Below the pieces are notes generated by a model. The model was given only the letters and a program-made list of their open reading frames with translations. It did not search any database and was not told where the DNA came from. Position numbers and translations under genes: made by a program. Source: an uncultured Asticcacaulis sp. (GTDB lineage: Bacteria; Pseudomonadota; Alphaproteobacteria; Caulobacterales; Caulobacteraceae). Taken from it: DNA of 52,618 bases. Shown piece after piece: positions 1 through 7,880 of this stretch. Location: contig CAKZJB010000036.1 of assembly GCA_936940865.1 (NCBI GenBank), forward strand, positions 1 through 52,618. Reading direction: 5' to 3'. Position 1 is the first letter of the stretch. Every line of letters begins with the position of its first letter.

Positions 1-110
1 ATGGCGAACAGGCTGACGCTGAAGGACAGGCTTCGGGAACGGGTCATGCGGCCTCTTGTCGGGGTCTCAGTCTTGGTATGGTTTGCGCCGGTCTTGTTCA
101 GGCCTGACAT
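1..110 (-). CDS. bamA: Outer-membrane protein assembly factor BamA, N-terminal fragment
   Basis: The minus strand opens with ATG at 110 and reads 36 codons without a stop to the window edge. After a polar start comes a second ATG at 47, then a basic stretch (MTRSRS) and a turn into a hydrophobic run (FSVSLFA), as at the start of a signal peptide. An AAGG lies about 9 nt before the first ATG; the second ATG has AGAGG only 4 nt upstream but gives the more usual signal-peptide layout, so the start is open. The main argument is context: bamA usually follows rseP in alphaproteobacteria, and this begins 37 nt after rseP ends. The body of the gene lies outside the window, so the identity is inferred. 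Confidence 0.55.
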   Translation of the reverse strand, partial: MSGLNKTGANHTKTETPTRGRMTRSRSLSFSVSLFA

Positions 111-147
111 GGAAGCTTACCTTTTGCCGTGGTGCGGACGGAGCGGA

Positions 148-1329
148 TCACCGGCCCAAACCGAAGTGGTTGTTAATATCATTCCAGAAGGCGAACAACA
201 TCAATCCTAATATCAGGACGACGGCCACGCGAAAGGCGGCGTTCTGGAATCCTGCCGAAACGGGTTTTTTGGTCACACCCTGGTAGAGGTAGAAGGCCAG
301 GTGGCCCCCGTCCAGGATCGGAACCGGCAGCAGGTTCAGGAAGCCGACGCCGACGGAAATGACGGCGGTCATTTCGAGGTAGAGGAAGAGATAGGCGCGC
401 GCCTTTTCCAGCGGCGTCGCCTTGGCGGTGGCCACGGCGACCGTGAGATCGCCGGTGACCTTGGTCATGCCGACGATGCTGGAGATCTGCGTGCCGTTTT
501 CCTTGCCGGTGAAGATGCGCGAAATATAGGTCAGGCTGCCGTCCAGCGTCTGCCAGGTCTTGTGTGCGCCGTCCAGCAGGGCCTCGGCGGGATTGAGCGA
601 CCGCGTGATGATCCTGTTGGTGCGCTGCAGGCCGATCTGGCCGACCGTCACCTTCGAGCCGTCCTGCGAGACCATGACCTTGCGCACCGGCGTGGCATAC
701 AGCGTCAGACGCTGGCCCTTGCGCTCAATGACGAAGGGAATGCGCGTGTCGGCGCGCAGCATGACCAGTTGCGCCACGTCGTCGAAGCTTTGAACGCCAT
801 GTCCGTCGACGCTGACGATATGGTCGCCCGGCTGGAAGCCCGCCGCCGCGGCCGGGCCGCCGGGCTGAACCAGGGCGACGTCGGCGGGCGCATAGGACTG
901 GGGCACGGCCAGGCTGATGGCGGTGTACACCAGGATGGCCAGGATGAAATTGAACATCGGGCCGGCCAGGATGATCAGGAAACGCTGCCACAGCGGCTTG
1001 AAATGGAAGTAGTCCGTGACTGCCGCCGGGCCTTCGCGCGCCGTAATCGACTCGCGCGCCGCCTCCAGTTCCTCGGCCGAGGGCGACATCGAGGCGATGT
1101 TTTCGTCGCCGGCGAACTTGACGTAGCCGCCCAGCGGGAGTGCGCTGATGCACCATTCGACGCCGCGCTTGTCGACGATCTTGACGATGGCCTTGCCGAA
1201 TCCGATGGAAAAGCGGTCTATGCGGGTCTTGAACAGGCGCGCGATGCTGTAGTGACCGTACTCATGGAAGGTCACGATCACCGAAATGATCAGCAGGAAC
1301 GGCAAAACGCCCGCCAGTAAGTTCAGCAA
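148..1329 (-). CDS. rseP: Site-2 zinc metalloprotease RseP
   Basis: Inner-membrane protease that cuts transmembrane substrates such as anti-sigma factors and signal-peptide remnants. The 393-aa product has the zinc motif HEYGH at residues 22-26 inside the first membrane segment, a PDZ domain in the middle (GDHIVSVDG region) and the second catalytic motif LLPVPILDGGH near residue 340, followed by a final membrane segment. The length is normal for single-PDZ alphaproteobacterial RseP. The start is TTG, 8 nt after AGGGAG, and no better in-frame ATG exists. It lies 35 nt after dxr and before bamA, the usual end of the pyrH-frr-uppS-cdsA-dxr operon, and is probably co-transcribed. Confidence 0.95.
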   Translation of the reverse strand: MLNLLAGVLPFLLIISVIVTFHEYGHYSIARLFKTRIDRFSIGFGKAIVKIVDKRGVEWCISALPLGGYVKFAGDENIASMSPSAEELEAARESITAREGPAAVTDYFHFKPLWQRFLIILAGPMFNFILAILVYTAISLAVPQSYAPADVALVQPGGPAAAAGFQPGDHIVSVDGHGVQSFDDVAQLVMLRADTRIPFVIERKGQRLTLYATPVRKVMVSQDGSKVTVGQIGLQRTNRIITRSLNPAEALLDGAHKTWQTLDGSLTYISRIFTGKENGTQISSIVGMTKVTGDLTVAVATAKATPLEKARAYLFLYLEMTAVISVGVGFLNLLPVPILDGGHLAFYLYQGVTKKPVSAGFQNAAFRVAVVLILGLMLFAFWNDINNHFGLGR

Positions 1330-1364
1330 CAGCCGGTCTCCCTTCCCTCGTCCTTATGGTTACC

Positions 1365-2573
1365 TTATGCACCGACGCGGGTCGTGGTGAAAAGGTCGTG
1401 CATCAGGGCACGGACGGCAGAATCGATCTCGAGCGCCAGGGCCATGTACATATCGTCCTTATCACGACTTGCGTGAACCGGGGAAGGCTTAGACGGTAAT
1501 TGAGCCCGCATCATGGCAGTTTCTACATATTCGGCGATTTGTAAAAAGCCGATGCGGCGGTCGAGAAAGGCCTGGACGCAGACCTCGTTGGCGGCATTGA
1601 AGACGATCGGCAGGCCGTTTCCGGCCTCCAGGGCCTGCCGGGCCAGACCCAGCATGGGAAAGGCGTCGAGGTCCGGCGCATGGAAGGTCATGCTTCCCTG
1701 GGCGACAAGGTCGAGCCTGGGCGCGTTCCATGCGACGCGGTCGGGCCAGCCGAGGCAATAGGAGATCGGCACCCGCATGTCGGGCGTGCCGAGCTGCGCC
1801 AGGCTGGAGCCGTCGGCATACTCGACAAGCGAGTGGATGACCGATTGCGGATGGACCACGACGTCGATCTTTTCCGAGGGCATGTCAAACAGATAGCTGG
1901 CTTCGATCAGCTCAAGGCCCTTGTTGGCCAGGGTGGCCGAGTCAATGGTGATCTTGGCGCCCATGGACCAGTTCGGGTGCTTCAGCGCCTGTTCGACGGT
2001 GACGGCCTTGAGATCCCCGCGCGTCCGGCCCAGGAAAGGCCCGCCCGACGCCGTCAGTGTCAGCTTTGAAACCTTGTCGGCCTGGCGGGCATCCAATACC
2101 TGAAAAATCGCGTTGTGCTCGGAATCGACCGGCAGGATACGGCCGCCGTGGGCCGTGGCGCGGTCGATCAGCGCCCGTCCGCAGCACACCAGGCTTTCCT
2201 TGTTGGCCAGGGCCACCGTCGCCCCCGTCCCCGCCGCCGCCCAGACAGGTTTCAGGCCGGCAATGCCGACGATTGCCGCCATGACCCAATCGGCAGGGCG
2301 GACCGCGGCCTCTATGACCGCGTCGTCGCCACAGGCGATGGCAAGACCCGAATTGCCGATCAGCTCGCGGAAGGCCGGCCACTGGCTGTCGTCGGCCAGC
2401 ACGGTGACGCGGGGGCGGAATTTCAGCGCCTGTTCGGCCAGCAGCTCGACGTTGCGGCCGCCCGTCAGGGCTTCGATAACGTAGTCCTCTCCCGGACGGC
2501 CGGTTTCTTCGAGCAGCCTGAGCGTCGATACACCGATCGAGCCTGTCGAACCGAGGATGGAGATGCGTCTCAT
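1365..2573 (-). CDS. dxr: 1-deoxy-D-xylulose 5-phosphate reductoisomerase
   Basis: Converts DXP to MEP with NADPH, the committed step of the MEP isoprenoid pathway in the cytoplasm. The 402-aa protein starts MRRISILGSTGSIG, the NADPH-binding loop, and carries the metal-binding DSEHNAIFQ motif and the flexible-loop and active-site segment HPNWSMGAKITIDSATLANK. Its start overlaps the cdsA stop (ATGA, 4 nt), which fixes the start and implies translational coupling; the frame is open further upstream, but that part lies inside cdsA. The uppS-cdsA-dxr order ties isoprenoid supply to undecaprenyl-PP and phospholipid synthesis. Confidence 0.97.
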   Translation of the reverse strand: MRRISILGSTGSIGVSTLRLLEETGRPGEDYVIEALTGGRNVELLAEQALKFRPRVTVLADDSQWPAFRELIGNSGLAIACGDDAVIEAAVRPADWVMAAIVGIAGLKPVWAAAGTGATVALANKESLVCCGRALIDRATAHGGRILPVDSEHNAIFQVLDARQADKVSKLTLTASGGPFLGRTRGDLKAVTVEQALKHPNWSMGAKITIDSATLANKGLELIEASYLFDMPSEKIDVVVHPQSVIHSLVEYADGSSLAQLGTPDMRVPISYCLGWPDRVAWNAPRLDLVAQGSMTFHAPDLDAFPMLGLARQALEAGNGLPIVFNAANEVCVQAFLDRRIGFLQIAEYVETAMMRAQLPSKPSPVHASRDKDDMYMALALEIDSAVRALMHDLFTTTRVGA

Positions 2574-3499
2574 ATTTCCGTCCCTAAGAAGATGAGCATG
2601 CGCACGATGCCCAGGGCGAGGATGGCGAACATCAGGCCGTCGACCCGGTCCATCAGGCCGCCATGGCCGGGAATGAGCGCGCCGGCGTCCTTGACGCCGA
2701 AACGGCGTTTCAGCGCCGATTCCCAAAGATCGCCGGCCATGGTCGACAGGGCGACGATCAGGCCGACGACGATGGCCGACGTGTCGTGCGCCAGCAGGTG
2801 AGTGACGTCGGCCAGGGTCGCGGCCGTCAGCATGCCGGCGATCATGCCGCCGGCAAAGCCAGACCAGGTCTTGTTGGGCGAATAGCGCCGCCACAGCTTG
2901 GGACCGCCGACCAGCTTGCCGACAATATAGGCGGCGCTGTCCGACGCCCAGGCGATGAGAAACGCGAAAAACACCCAGTCGCGGCCGTTATGCGTGTCGC
3001 GCAGCCAGATCAGCACGATGGCCGGCACGCCGATGTAGAGGGCGCCGTAGGCGGCGTCGAGCCAGTTGCCCTTGAGCCTGTAGGCATACAGTCCCGCGCA
3101 CAGGGCCCCGAAGGCCAGAATCAGGAAGGCCAGGACGGGATGGCTCATATAGGCGACGAAAACGCCCGAAAGCGTTGCCGCGCCGATCGCTATGGCCATG
3201 CGGCCCGAGGTCGCCGGCGCCGACATCAGCCCCCATTCGATGCACAGCAGGGCGACACCGATGCTCAGCATGACCAGGAACGGCCATGGCCGCGAGAACG
3301 GCATCCAGTCGAGCGGCATGGCGATGACGATCAGCACGATCGGGATCAACACCACCGCCGAGGCGACGCGGATCAGCAGTTCCTTGAGTTTGGCATTGCT
3401 TTTGGGCCGGGCGCCGCCCGGCTGCACGCTTGTCTCGGGCGGCTGCGGTGTTTCAGACCTGGCCCCCGCCGTCCGCGCCTTACGCGGATTCGACGGCAT
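2570..3499 (-). CDS. cdsA: Phosphatidate cytidylyltransferase (CDP-diglyceride synthase)
   Basis: Integral membrane enzyme that makes CDP-diacylglycerol from phosphatidate and CTP. The 309-aa protein has a roughly 50-residue polar N-terminus rich in Pro, Arg and Ser, then several hydrophobic segments, and ends with the family signature including ALIPGHGGLMDRVDGL. The chosen ATG lies 20 nt inside the end of uppS; an upstream in-frame start would run deep into uppS. The long cytoplasmic N-terminus is longer than in E. coli and may be partly disordered. Its stop overlaps the dxr start by 4 nt. Confidence 0.95.
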   Translation of the reverse strand: MPSNPRKARTAGARSETPQPPETSVQPGGARPKSNAKLKELLIRVASAVVLIPIVLIVIAMPLDWMPFSRPWPFLVMLSIGVALLCIEWGLMSAPATSGRMAIAIGAATLSGVFVAYMSHPVLAFLILAFGALCAGLYAYRLKGNWLDAAYGALYIGVPAIVLIWLRDTHNGRDWVFFAFLIAWASDSAAYIVGKLVGGPKLWRRYSPNKTWSGFAGGMIAGMLTAATLADVTHLLAHDTSAIVVGLIVALSTMAGDLWESALKRRFGVKDAGALIPGHGGLMDRVDGLMFAILALGIVRMLIFLGTEI

Positions 3500-4289
3500 G
3501 GTCCGCCTCCAGTCCGCCGTACCGCCGGCTGCGGCGGGCAAAGACGTCCAGCGCCGCCTTGAGCGCATCGCGGCCGTAGTCGGGCCACAGGATGTCCTGG
3601 AACACGAACTCGGCATAGGCGGCTTCCCACAGCAGGAAGTTCGACAGCCGGTGTTCGCCGCTGGTGCGGATGAGCAGGTCCAGCGGCGGCAGGTCGTGCG
3701 TCGAAAGGCGTCGCTCGAACGTCTCCGGCGTGATGGCGGCGGGATCCAGCCTGCCTGCCCTCGCCTCTTCTGCCAGTTGCCGCGCCGCTTCGACGATGTC
3801 GGCCTGGGCGCCGTAGTTGAGCGCGACCTGAAGGAAGAAGCGCGAATTGTCTTTCGTCCTGGCGTGGGCGTCGTCGACCATGGTGACGATGTCGGGCGGC
3901 AGGCCTTCGCGCTGGCCGATGATGCGTACGCAGACGCCTTCGCGGCGCAGGCGCTCGAGGTCGGCCTTGATGAAGGCGCGCAAGAGGCCCATCAGGTCGC
4001 TGACCTCATCGGCCGGGCGGCGCCAGTTTTCCGTCGAAAACGCGAATACCGTCATATGGGTGACGCCAAGGTCGACGGCGGCGGTTATGGTGCGTTTCAG
4101 CGCCTCGACGCCGGCGCGGTGGCCCAGCGTCCGGATCTGGCCCTTCCCTTTGGCCCAGCGCCCGTTGCCGTCCATGATGATGGCGACGTGCAACGGTTTG
4201 CCGTCCGCGCACGGTTGCCCGGAGGCGGGCTTGGGCGGGGTTGCGGGCGGCGTGCCAAGGGGCATGAATCGGGCTTTCGGATCGTACAC
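3480..4289 (-). CDS. uppS: Undecaprenyl (isoprenyl) diphosphate synthase
   Basis: Cis-prenyltransferase that extends FPP with IPP to undecaprenyl-PP, the lipid carrier for peptidoglycan. Motifs: MDGNGRWA with the catalytic Asp near residue 40, FAFSTENW, and the C-terminal RTSGEHRLSNFLLWE. The extreme start is GTG at 4289 (269 aa); an ATG at 4265 (MPLGTPP) is possible. Neither has a convincing Shine-Dalgarno, so the first 8 residues are uncertain. The region before the catalytic motif is Pro-rich and unconserved. It sits 77 nt after frr and overlaps cdsA by 20 nt. Confidence 0.96.
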   Translation of the reverse strand: MYDPKARFMPLGTPPATPPKPASGQPCADGKPLHVAIIMDGNGRWAKGKGQIRTLGHRAGVEALKRTITAAVDLGVTHMTVFAFSTENWRRPADEVSDLMGLLRAFIKADLERLRREGVCVRIIGQREGLPPDIVTMVDDAHARTKDNSRFFLQVALNYGAQADIVEAARQLAEEARAGRLDPAAITPETFERRLSTHDLPPLDLLIRTSGEHRLSNFLLWEAAYAEFVFQDILWPDYGRDALKAALDVFARRSRRYGGLEADHAVESA

Positions 4290-4366
4290 AACTGAGGGCT
4301 TGAGGCGCCATCCTAGAGCAGGAAGCGCCCTTGCCCTATAGAGGAGCGAAAAAAATCGAACGCAGG

Positions 4367-4921
4367 TTACACCTGCATGATCTCGGCTTCCTTGGTTTTC
4401 AGCATTTCGTCGATGCGCTTGATCGCCGCGTCGGTGAAATTCTGAATTTCGGTCTGGCCCTTCTTTTCCTCGTCCTGACTGATTTCCGACGCCTTTTCGG
4501 CCTTTTTGAGGTCGTCATTGGCGTCGCGGCGGACGTTGCGCACGGCGATGCGCTGGGTTTCGGCGTACTTGCCGGCGATCTTTGCCAGCTCCTTGCGGCG
4601 CTCTTCGGTCAGCGGCGGGATGGGAATGCGCAGGGTCTGGCCGTCGGTAATCGGGTTGAGGCCGAGGCCGGCGTTGCGGATGGCCTTCTCGACCGAGACC
4701 ACCAGGCCCTTGTCCCACACGCTGACGCTGATCATGCGCGGCTCGGGCACCGAAACGGCGGCGCAGGAGGTCAGTTGCATCGATGAACCGTAGGCGTCGA
4801 CCATGACCTGGTCGAGCAGCGACGCCGAGGCGCGTCCGGTGCGCAGGCCGCCGAATTCGTCCTTGAGCGCCGCGACGGCCTTGTCCATGCGGTCCTTGTA
4901 ACGGTTGAGATCGGGCTTCAT
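4367..4921 (-). CDS. frr: Ribosome recycling factor
   Basis: Splits post-termination ribosomes together with EF-G. The 184-aa length is typical. The sequence has the family landmarks: the three-helix N-terminal part ([13 protein letters not shown]), the hinge and beta domain ([22 protein letters not shown]), and the helix with [17 protein letters not shown] near residue 130. It lies 31 nt downstream of pyrH, the standard neighbour order, and is followed by uppS; probably one transcript. Confidence 0.97.
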   Translation of the reverse strand: MKPDLNRYKDRMDKAVAALKDEFGGLRTGRASASLLDQVMVDAYGSSMQLTSCAAVSVPEPRMISVSVWDKGLVVSVEKAIRNAGLGLNPITDGQTLRIPIPPLTEERRKELAKIAGKYAETQRIAVRNVRRDANDDLKKAEKASEISQDEEKKGQTEIQNFTDAAIKRIDEMLKTKEAEIMQV

Positions 4922-4952
4922 GGCTGTTTCTCGCTTCTGTTCTTGGTGAAAC

Positions 4953-5678
4953 TTAGTTGGAAATGACGGTGTGCGTGCCGCCGCCGTGGATGACCTTGTT
5001 CAGTTCGCCTTCCGTGCGGATCGAAAAGACGACGATCGGAATGTCGTTTTCGCGCATCAGCGACACGGCCGAGGCGTCCATGACCTTCAGGTCGCGCGAC
5101 AGCACATCCATGTAGGTCAGGGTGTCATAGCGTTTGGCTGCCTTGTCCTTCTTGGGATCGGCAGTATAGACGCCGTCCACCGACGTGCCCTTGAACAGCG
5201 CGTCGCAGTCCATCTCCGCGGCACGGAGCGCGGCGGCGGTGTCGGTCGTGAAATACGGCGCGCCCGTCCCCGCGGCGAAGATTACGACCCGGCCCTTTTC
5301 GAGGTGACGGATGGCGCGGCGGCGTATGAAGGGCTCACAGACGGCATTCATCTGGATGGCCGACTGCACGCGGGTGTCGATGCCGAGTTTTTCGAGGGCA
5401 TTCTGCATGGCCAGCGCGTTCATCACGGTCGCCAGCATGCCCATATAGTCGGCCGAGGATCGTTCCATGCCGACGGCCGCCTTGGACAGGCCGCGGAAGA
5501 TATTGCCGCCGCCGATGACCAGGCACAGTTCAACCCCGGTGCGCGCGACCTCGGCGATCTCCTCGGCGACGGCCTGGACGGTCTTCATATCGATCCCGAA
5601 GCCCTGGTCGCCCATCAGCACTTCGCCCGACACCTTGAGCAGGATACGTTTGTACTTCAGCTCGGATGTCGAGGTCAT
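4953..5678 (-). CDS. pyrH: UMP kinase
   Basis: Phosphorylates UMP to UDP; cytoplasmic hexamer of the amino-acid-kinase fold. Motifs: [15 protein letters not shown] at the N-terminus, IGGGNIFRG near residue 60, and the [12 protein letters not shown] nucleotide-binding region. The start is the ATG at 5678 with GGAG 6 nt upstream, giving 241 aa; the frame is open for 30 more codons upstream but without a suitable site. It is the first gene after the terminator that closes rpsB-tsf, so a promoter is expected in 5679-5765, though none is convincing by eye. Confidence 0.96.
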   Translation of the reverse strand: MTSTSELKYKRILLKVSGEVLMGDQGFGIDMKTVQAVAEEIAEVARTGVELCLVIGGGNIFRGLSKAAVGMERSSADYMGMLATVMNALAMQNALEKLGIDTRVQSAIQMNAVCEPFIRRRAIRHLEKGRVVIFAAGTGAPYFTTDTAAALRAAEMDCDALFKGTSVDGVYTADPKKDKAAKRYDTLTYMDVLSRDLKVMDASAVSLMRENDIPIVVFSIRTEGELNKVIHGGGTHTVISN

Positions 5679-5765
5679 GAGAATCTCCGGAAATATGAAT
5701 GATGAAAAGTTGCGCTCTGAATAGTTCGGGCTTTTGTCATACGCAAGCGTTTCGCGCGGCGGATA

Positions 5766-5797
5766 CAAAAAGAGCGCGGCCTTTGCGGGCCGCGCTC
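5766..5797 (-). terminator. Rho-independent terminator after tsf
   Basis: On the minus strand a perfect 10-bp GC-rich stem (GAGCGCGGCC / GGCCGCGCTC) with a 6-nt loop is followed directly by TTTTTGT. It lies 25 nt after the tsf stop and ends the rpsB-tsf transcript before pyrH. Confidence 0.9.
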
Positions 5798-5821
5798 CTG
5801 AATTGCAAGGTTCGGTAAACC

Positions 5822-6736
5822 TTAGACGGCGCCGGTCATCGAGGCGACTTCGGCGGCGAAGTCGTCCTGCTTCTTCTCGACGCCTTCACCCAGGGCCAGG
5901 CGGGTAAAGCCCTTGATCGTGACGGGGGTACCCAGCGTCTTGGCCGTTTCGGCGACCAGTTGCTCGACCGTCTGGTCCGGGTTCATGACGAAGGCTTGCT
6001 TGAGCAGCACGACTTCTTCGAAGAACTTGCGGATGCGGCCTTCGACCATCTTTTCGACGACCTGGGCGGGCTTGCCCGATTCCAGCGCCTGCTCGGTGAA
6101 GATCGCCTTTTCGCGTTCGACCGCGGCCGGGTCGAGATCGTCGGTCGACAGCGAGAGCGGCTGGGTCGCGGCGACGTGCATGGCGACCTTGCGGCCCATG
6201 TCCTTCAGCGCGTCCGGATCGCCGGCCGATTCGACGGCGACAAGCACGGCGATACGGCCGAGGTCCGGCGCGATCGCGTTGTGGATGTAGGTGGCGACGA
6301 CGCCTTGCGACACCGAGTGACGGGCCATGCGGCGCACGACCATGTTTTCACCGATGGTGGCGACGAGATTCGTCAGTTCGTCCTGAACCGCAGCCGCGAC
6401 GCCTTCGACCGAGTCGTTGGCCAGGCCGGCCTGGCCGGCATTGCGGGCAAGCGTCTGGAACAGCTCGTTACGGGCGACGAAGTCGGTTTCGGCGTTCACT
6501 TCGACGGCGGCGGCGGTCATGCCGGCGCCGTCCACGCGGGTCGCGACGGCAACCAGGCCTTCGGCGGCGACGCGGTCGGCCTTCTTGGCGGCCTTGGACA
6601 GGCCCTTGGTGCGCAGCCAGTCCATGGCGGCTTCGATGTCGCCACCGTTTTCGCTCAGGGCCTTCTTGCAGTCCATCATGCCCGCGCCGGACTTTTCGCG
6701 CAGGTCCTTGACGAGGGCGGCAGTGATCTCAGCCAT
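5822..6736 (-). CDS. tsf: Elongation factor Ts
   Basis: Guanine-nucleotide exchange factor for EF-Tu. The 304-aa protein has the N-terminal UBA-like helix region ([19 protein letters not shown]), the EF-Tu contact motif [10 protein letters not shown] near residue 80, and the conserved C-terminal module. AGGAGG lies 5 nt before the ATG. It follows rpsB by 135 nt, with a perfect stem-loop between them, and is closed by the terminator at 5766-5797. Confidence 0.97.
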   Translation of the reverse strand: MAEITAALVKDLREKSGAGMMDCKKALSENGGDIEAAMDWLRTKGLSKAAKKADRVAAEGLVAVATRVDGAGMTAAAVEVNAETDFVARNELFQTLARNAGQAGLANDSVEGVAAAVQDELTNLVATIGENMVVRRMARHSVSQGVVATYIHNAIAPDLGRIAVLVAVESAGDPDALKDMGRKVAMHVAATQPLSLSTDDLDPAAVEREKAIFTEQALESGKPAQVVEKMVEGRIRKFFEEVVLLKQAFVMNPDQTVEQLVAETAKTLGTPVTIKGFTRLALGEGVEKKQDDFAAEVASMTGAV

Positions 6737-6800
6737 AAAATCCTCCTGGATCGGAAATTCGAATACCGGCTTCCTGGCCGGGGTTCATGTCAATTCAGTA

Positions 6801-6832
6801 ACAGCTTAAAGCCTTCCGGCTTTAAGCTGTTG
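6801..6832 (-). other. Perfect 14-bp stem-loop between rpsB and tsf
   Basis: Arms AACAGCTTAAAGCC and GGCTTTAAGCTGTT pair perfectly around a 4-nt loop. On the transcribed strand no T-run follows, so this is not a standard terminator. It could attenuate tsf relative to rpsB or mark an RNA processing or stability site. The structure is certain as sequence; the role is inference. Confidence 0.6.
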
Positions 6833-6871
6833 AATACGATGCGCGGCCCCAAACGACGGCCGGCAATATGC

Positions 6872-7642
6872 TTAGCCTTCTGCCGTGTCTTCGGCGGCCA
6901 GGGCCGGTTCGACCGGAGCGATGGCGGCGCCCAGATCGACGCCCGAAGCGACCTGGCCGGCGGCCAGACCGTCGAGGATCGCGTCGGCGATCAGGTCGCA
7001 GTACAGTTGCAGCGCGCGGGCGGCGTCATCGTTGCCCGGGACCGGGTAGGTGATGCCGTCCGGATCCGAGTTCGAGTCGAGGATGCCGATCACCGGGATG
7101 TTCAGCTTGCGGGCTTCCTGGATGGCGATCGCTTCCTTGTTGGTGTCGATCACGAACATCAGGTCGGGGATGCCGCCCATGTCCTTGATGCCGCCGAGGC
7201 TGAGTTCGAGCTTTTCACGCTCACGCGTAAGCGTCAGCAGTTCCTTCTTGGAACGGCCGGCCGGGTTGGTGTCGAGGACCTGTTCCAGTTCACGCAGGCG
7301 CTGGATCGAACCCGAAATGGTGCGCCAGTTGGTCAGGGTGCCGCCGAGCCAGCGGTGGTTGACATAGTACTGGGCCGAACGCTTGGCGGCCGCGGCGATC
7401 GGGGCCTGGGCCTGGCGCTTGGTGCCGACGAACAGGACGCGGCCACCGGCGGCGGCGACTTCACGCGCCTTGAGCAGGGCCTGATGGAACAGCGGCAGGG
7501 TTTGCGACAGGTCGATGATGTGGATGTTGGAGCGCGAACCGAACAGGTAGCGTTCCATCTTCGGGTTCCAGCGGTGAGTCTGGTGACCGAAGTGCGCGCC
7601 GGCTTCGAGCAGGAGGCGCATAGAAACGTCAGGCATAGCCAT
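6872..7642 (-). CDS. rpsB: 30S ribosomal protein S2
   Basis: Small-subunit ribosomal protein. The 256-aa sequence has [20 protein letters not shown] at the N-terminus, [13 protein letters not shown], the [11 protein letters not shown] motif, and [19 protein letters not shown]. The Ala/Glu-rich acidic C-terminus is common in alphaproteobacteria. The start at 7642 has AAGGA about 10 nt upstream; a second ATG two codons in is an alternative. First gene of the rpsB-tsf unit; the 240-nt leader up to dnaE holds its promoter, not clearly recognisable by eye. Confidence 0.97.
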   Translation of the reverse strand: MAMPDVSMRLLLEAGAHFGHQTHRWNPKMERYLFGSRSNIHIIDLSQTLPLFHQALLKAREVAAAGGRVLFVGTKRQAQAPIAAAAKRSAQYYVNHRWLGGTLTNWRTISGSIQRLRELEQVLDTNPAGRSKKELLTLTREREKLELSLGGIKDMGGIPDLMFVIDTNKEAIAIQEARKLNIPVIGILDSNSDPDGITYPVPGNDDAARALQLYCDLIADAILDGLAAGQVASGVDLGAAIAPVEPALAAEDTAEG

Positions 7643-7798
7643 GGATAGATCTTCCTTCTTCCGATAATCCTCCGCAGACTAAAAAGCGATACGAACTGTA
7701 CCGCCTCGGAACGTCCCTCCCGGGCTGCCGGGATTGGCAAGGCAAGGAGCGGCGTACGTCTGCGTGTGAGATGACGCGCACCTAGTCATAAATTCCGG

Positions 7799-7832
7799 AA
7801 AAAGCAACCCTCCAGGGCACAAAAAATGGAGG
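7799..7832 (-). terminator. Possible terminator of dnaE
   Basis: On the minus strand CCTCCA, a 12-nt loop and TGGAGG are followed by GTTGCTTTTT, 49 nt after the dnaE stop. The stem is only 6 bp and the loop large, so this is a weak candidate. Confidence 0.3.
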
Positions 7833-7880
7833 AATTGAAACGATTTGAACGGCAAACCGGGTCAGGATTTACCCCTGCGC

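Noticed and set aside
1-210. Plus-strand open frame of 69 codons at the window start
   Set aside because: It is antisense to the bamA start and the rseP end, has no family resemblance and odd composition; the minus-strand reading is better supported.
5960-7648. 562-codon plus-strand open frame across tsf and rpsB
   Set aside because: High-GC shadow of two certain ribosomal and elongation-factor genes on the other strand; its Asp/Gly/His/Arg-rich sequence is typical of such shadows.
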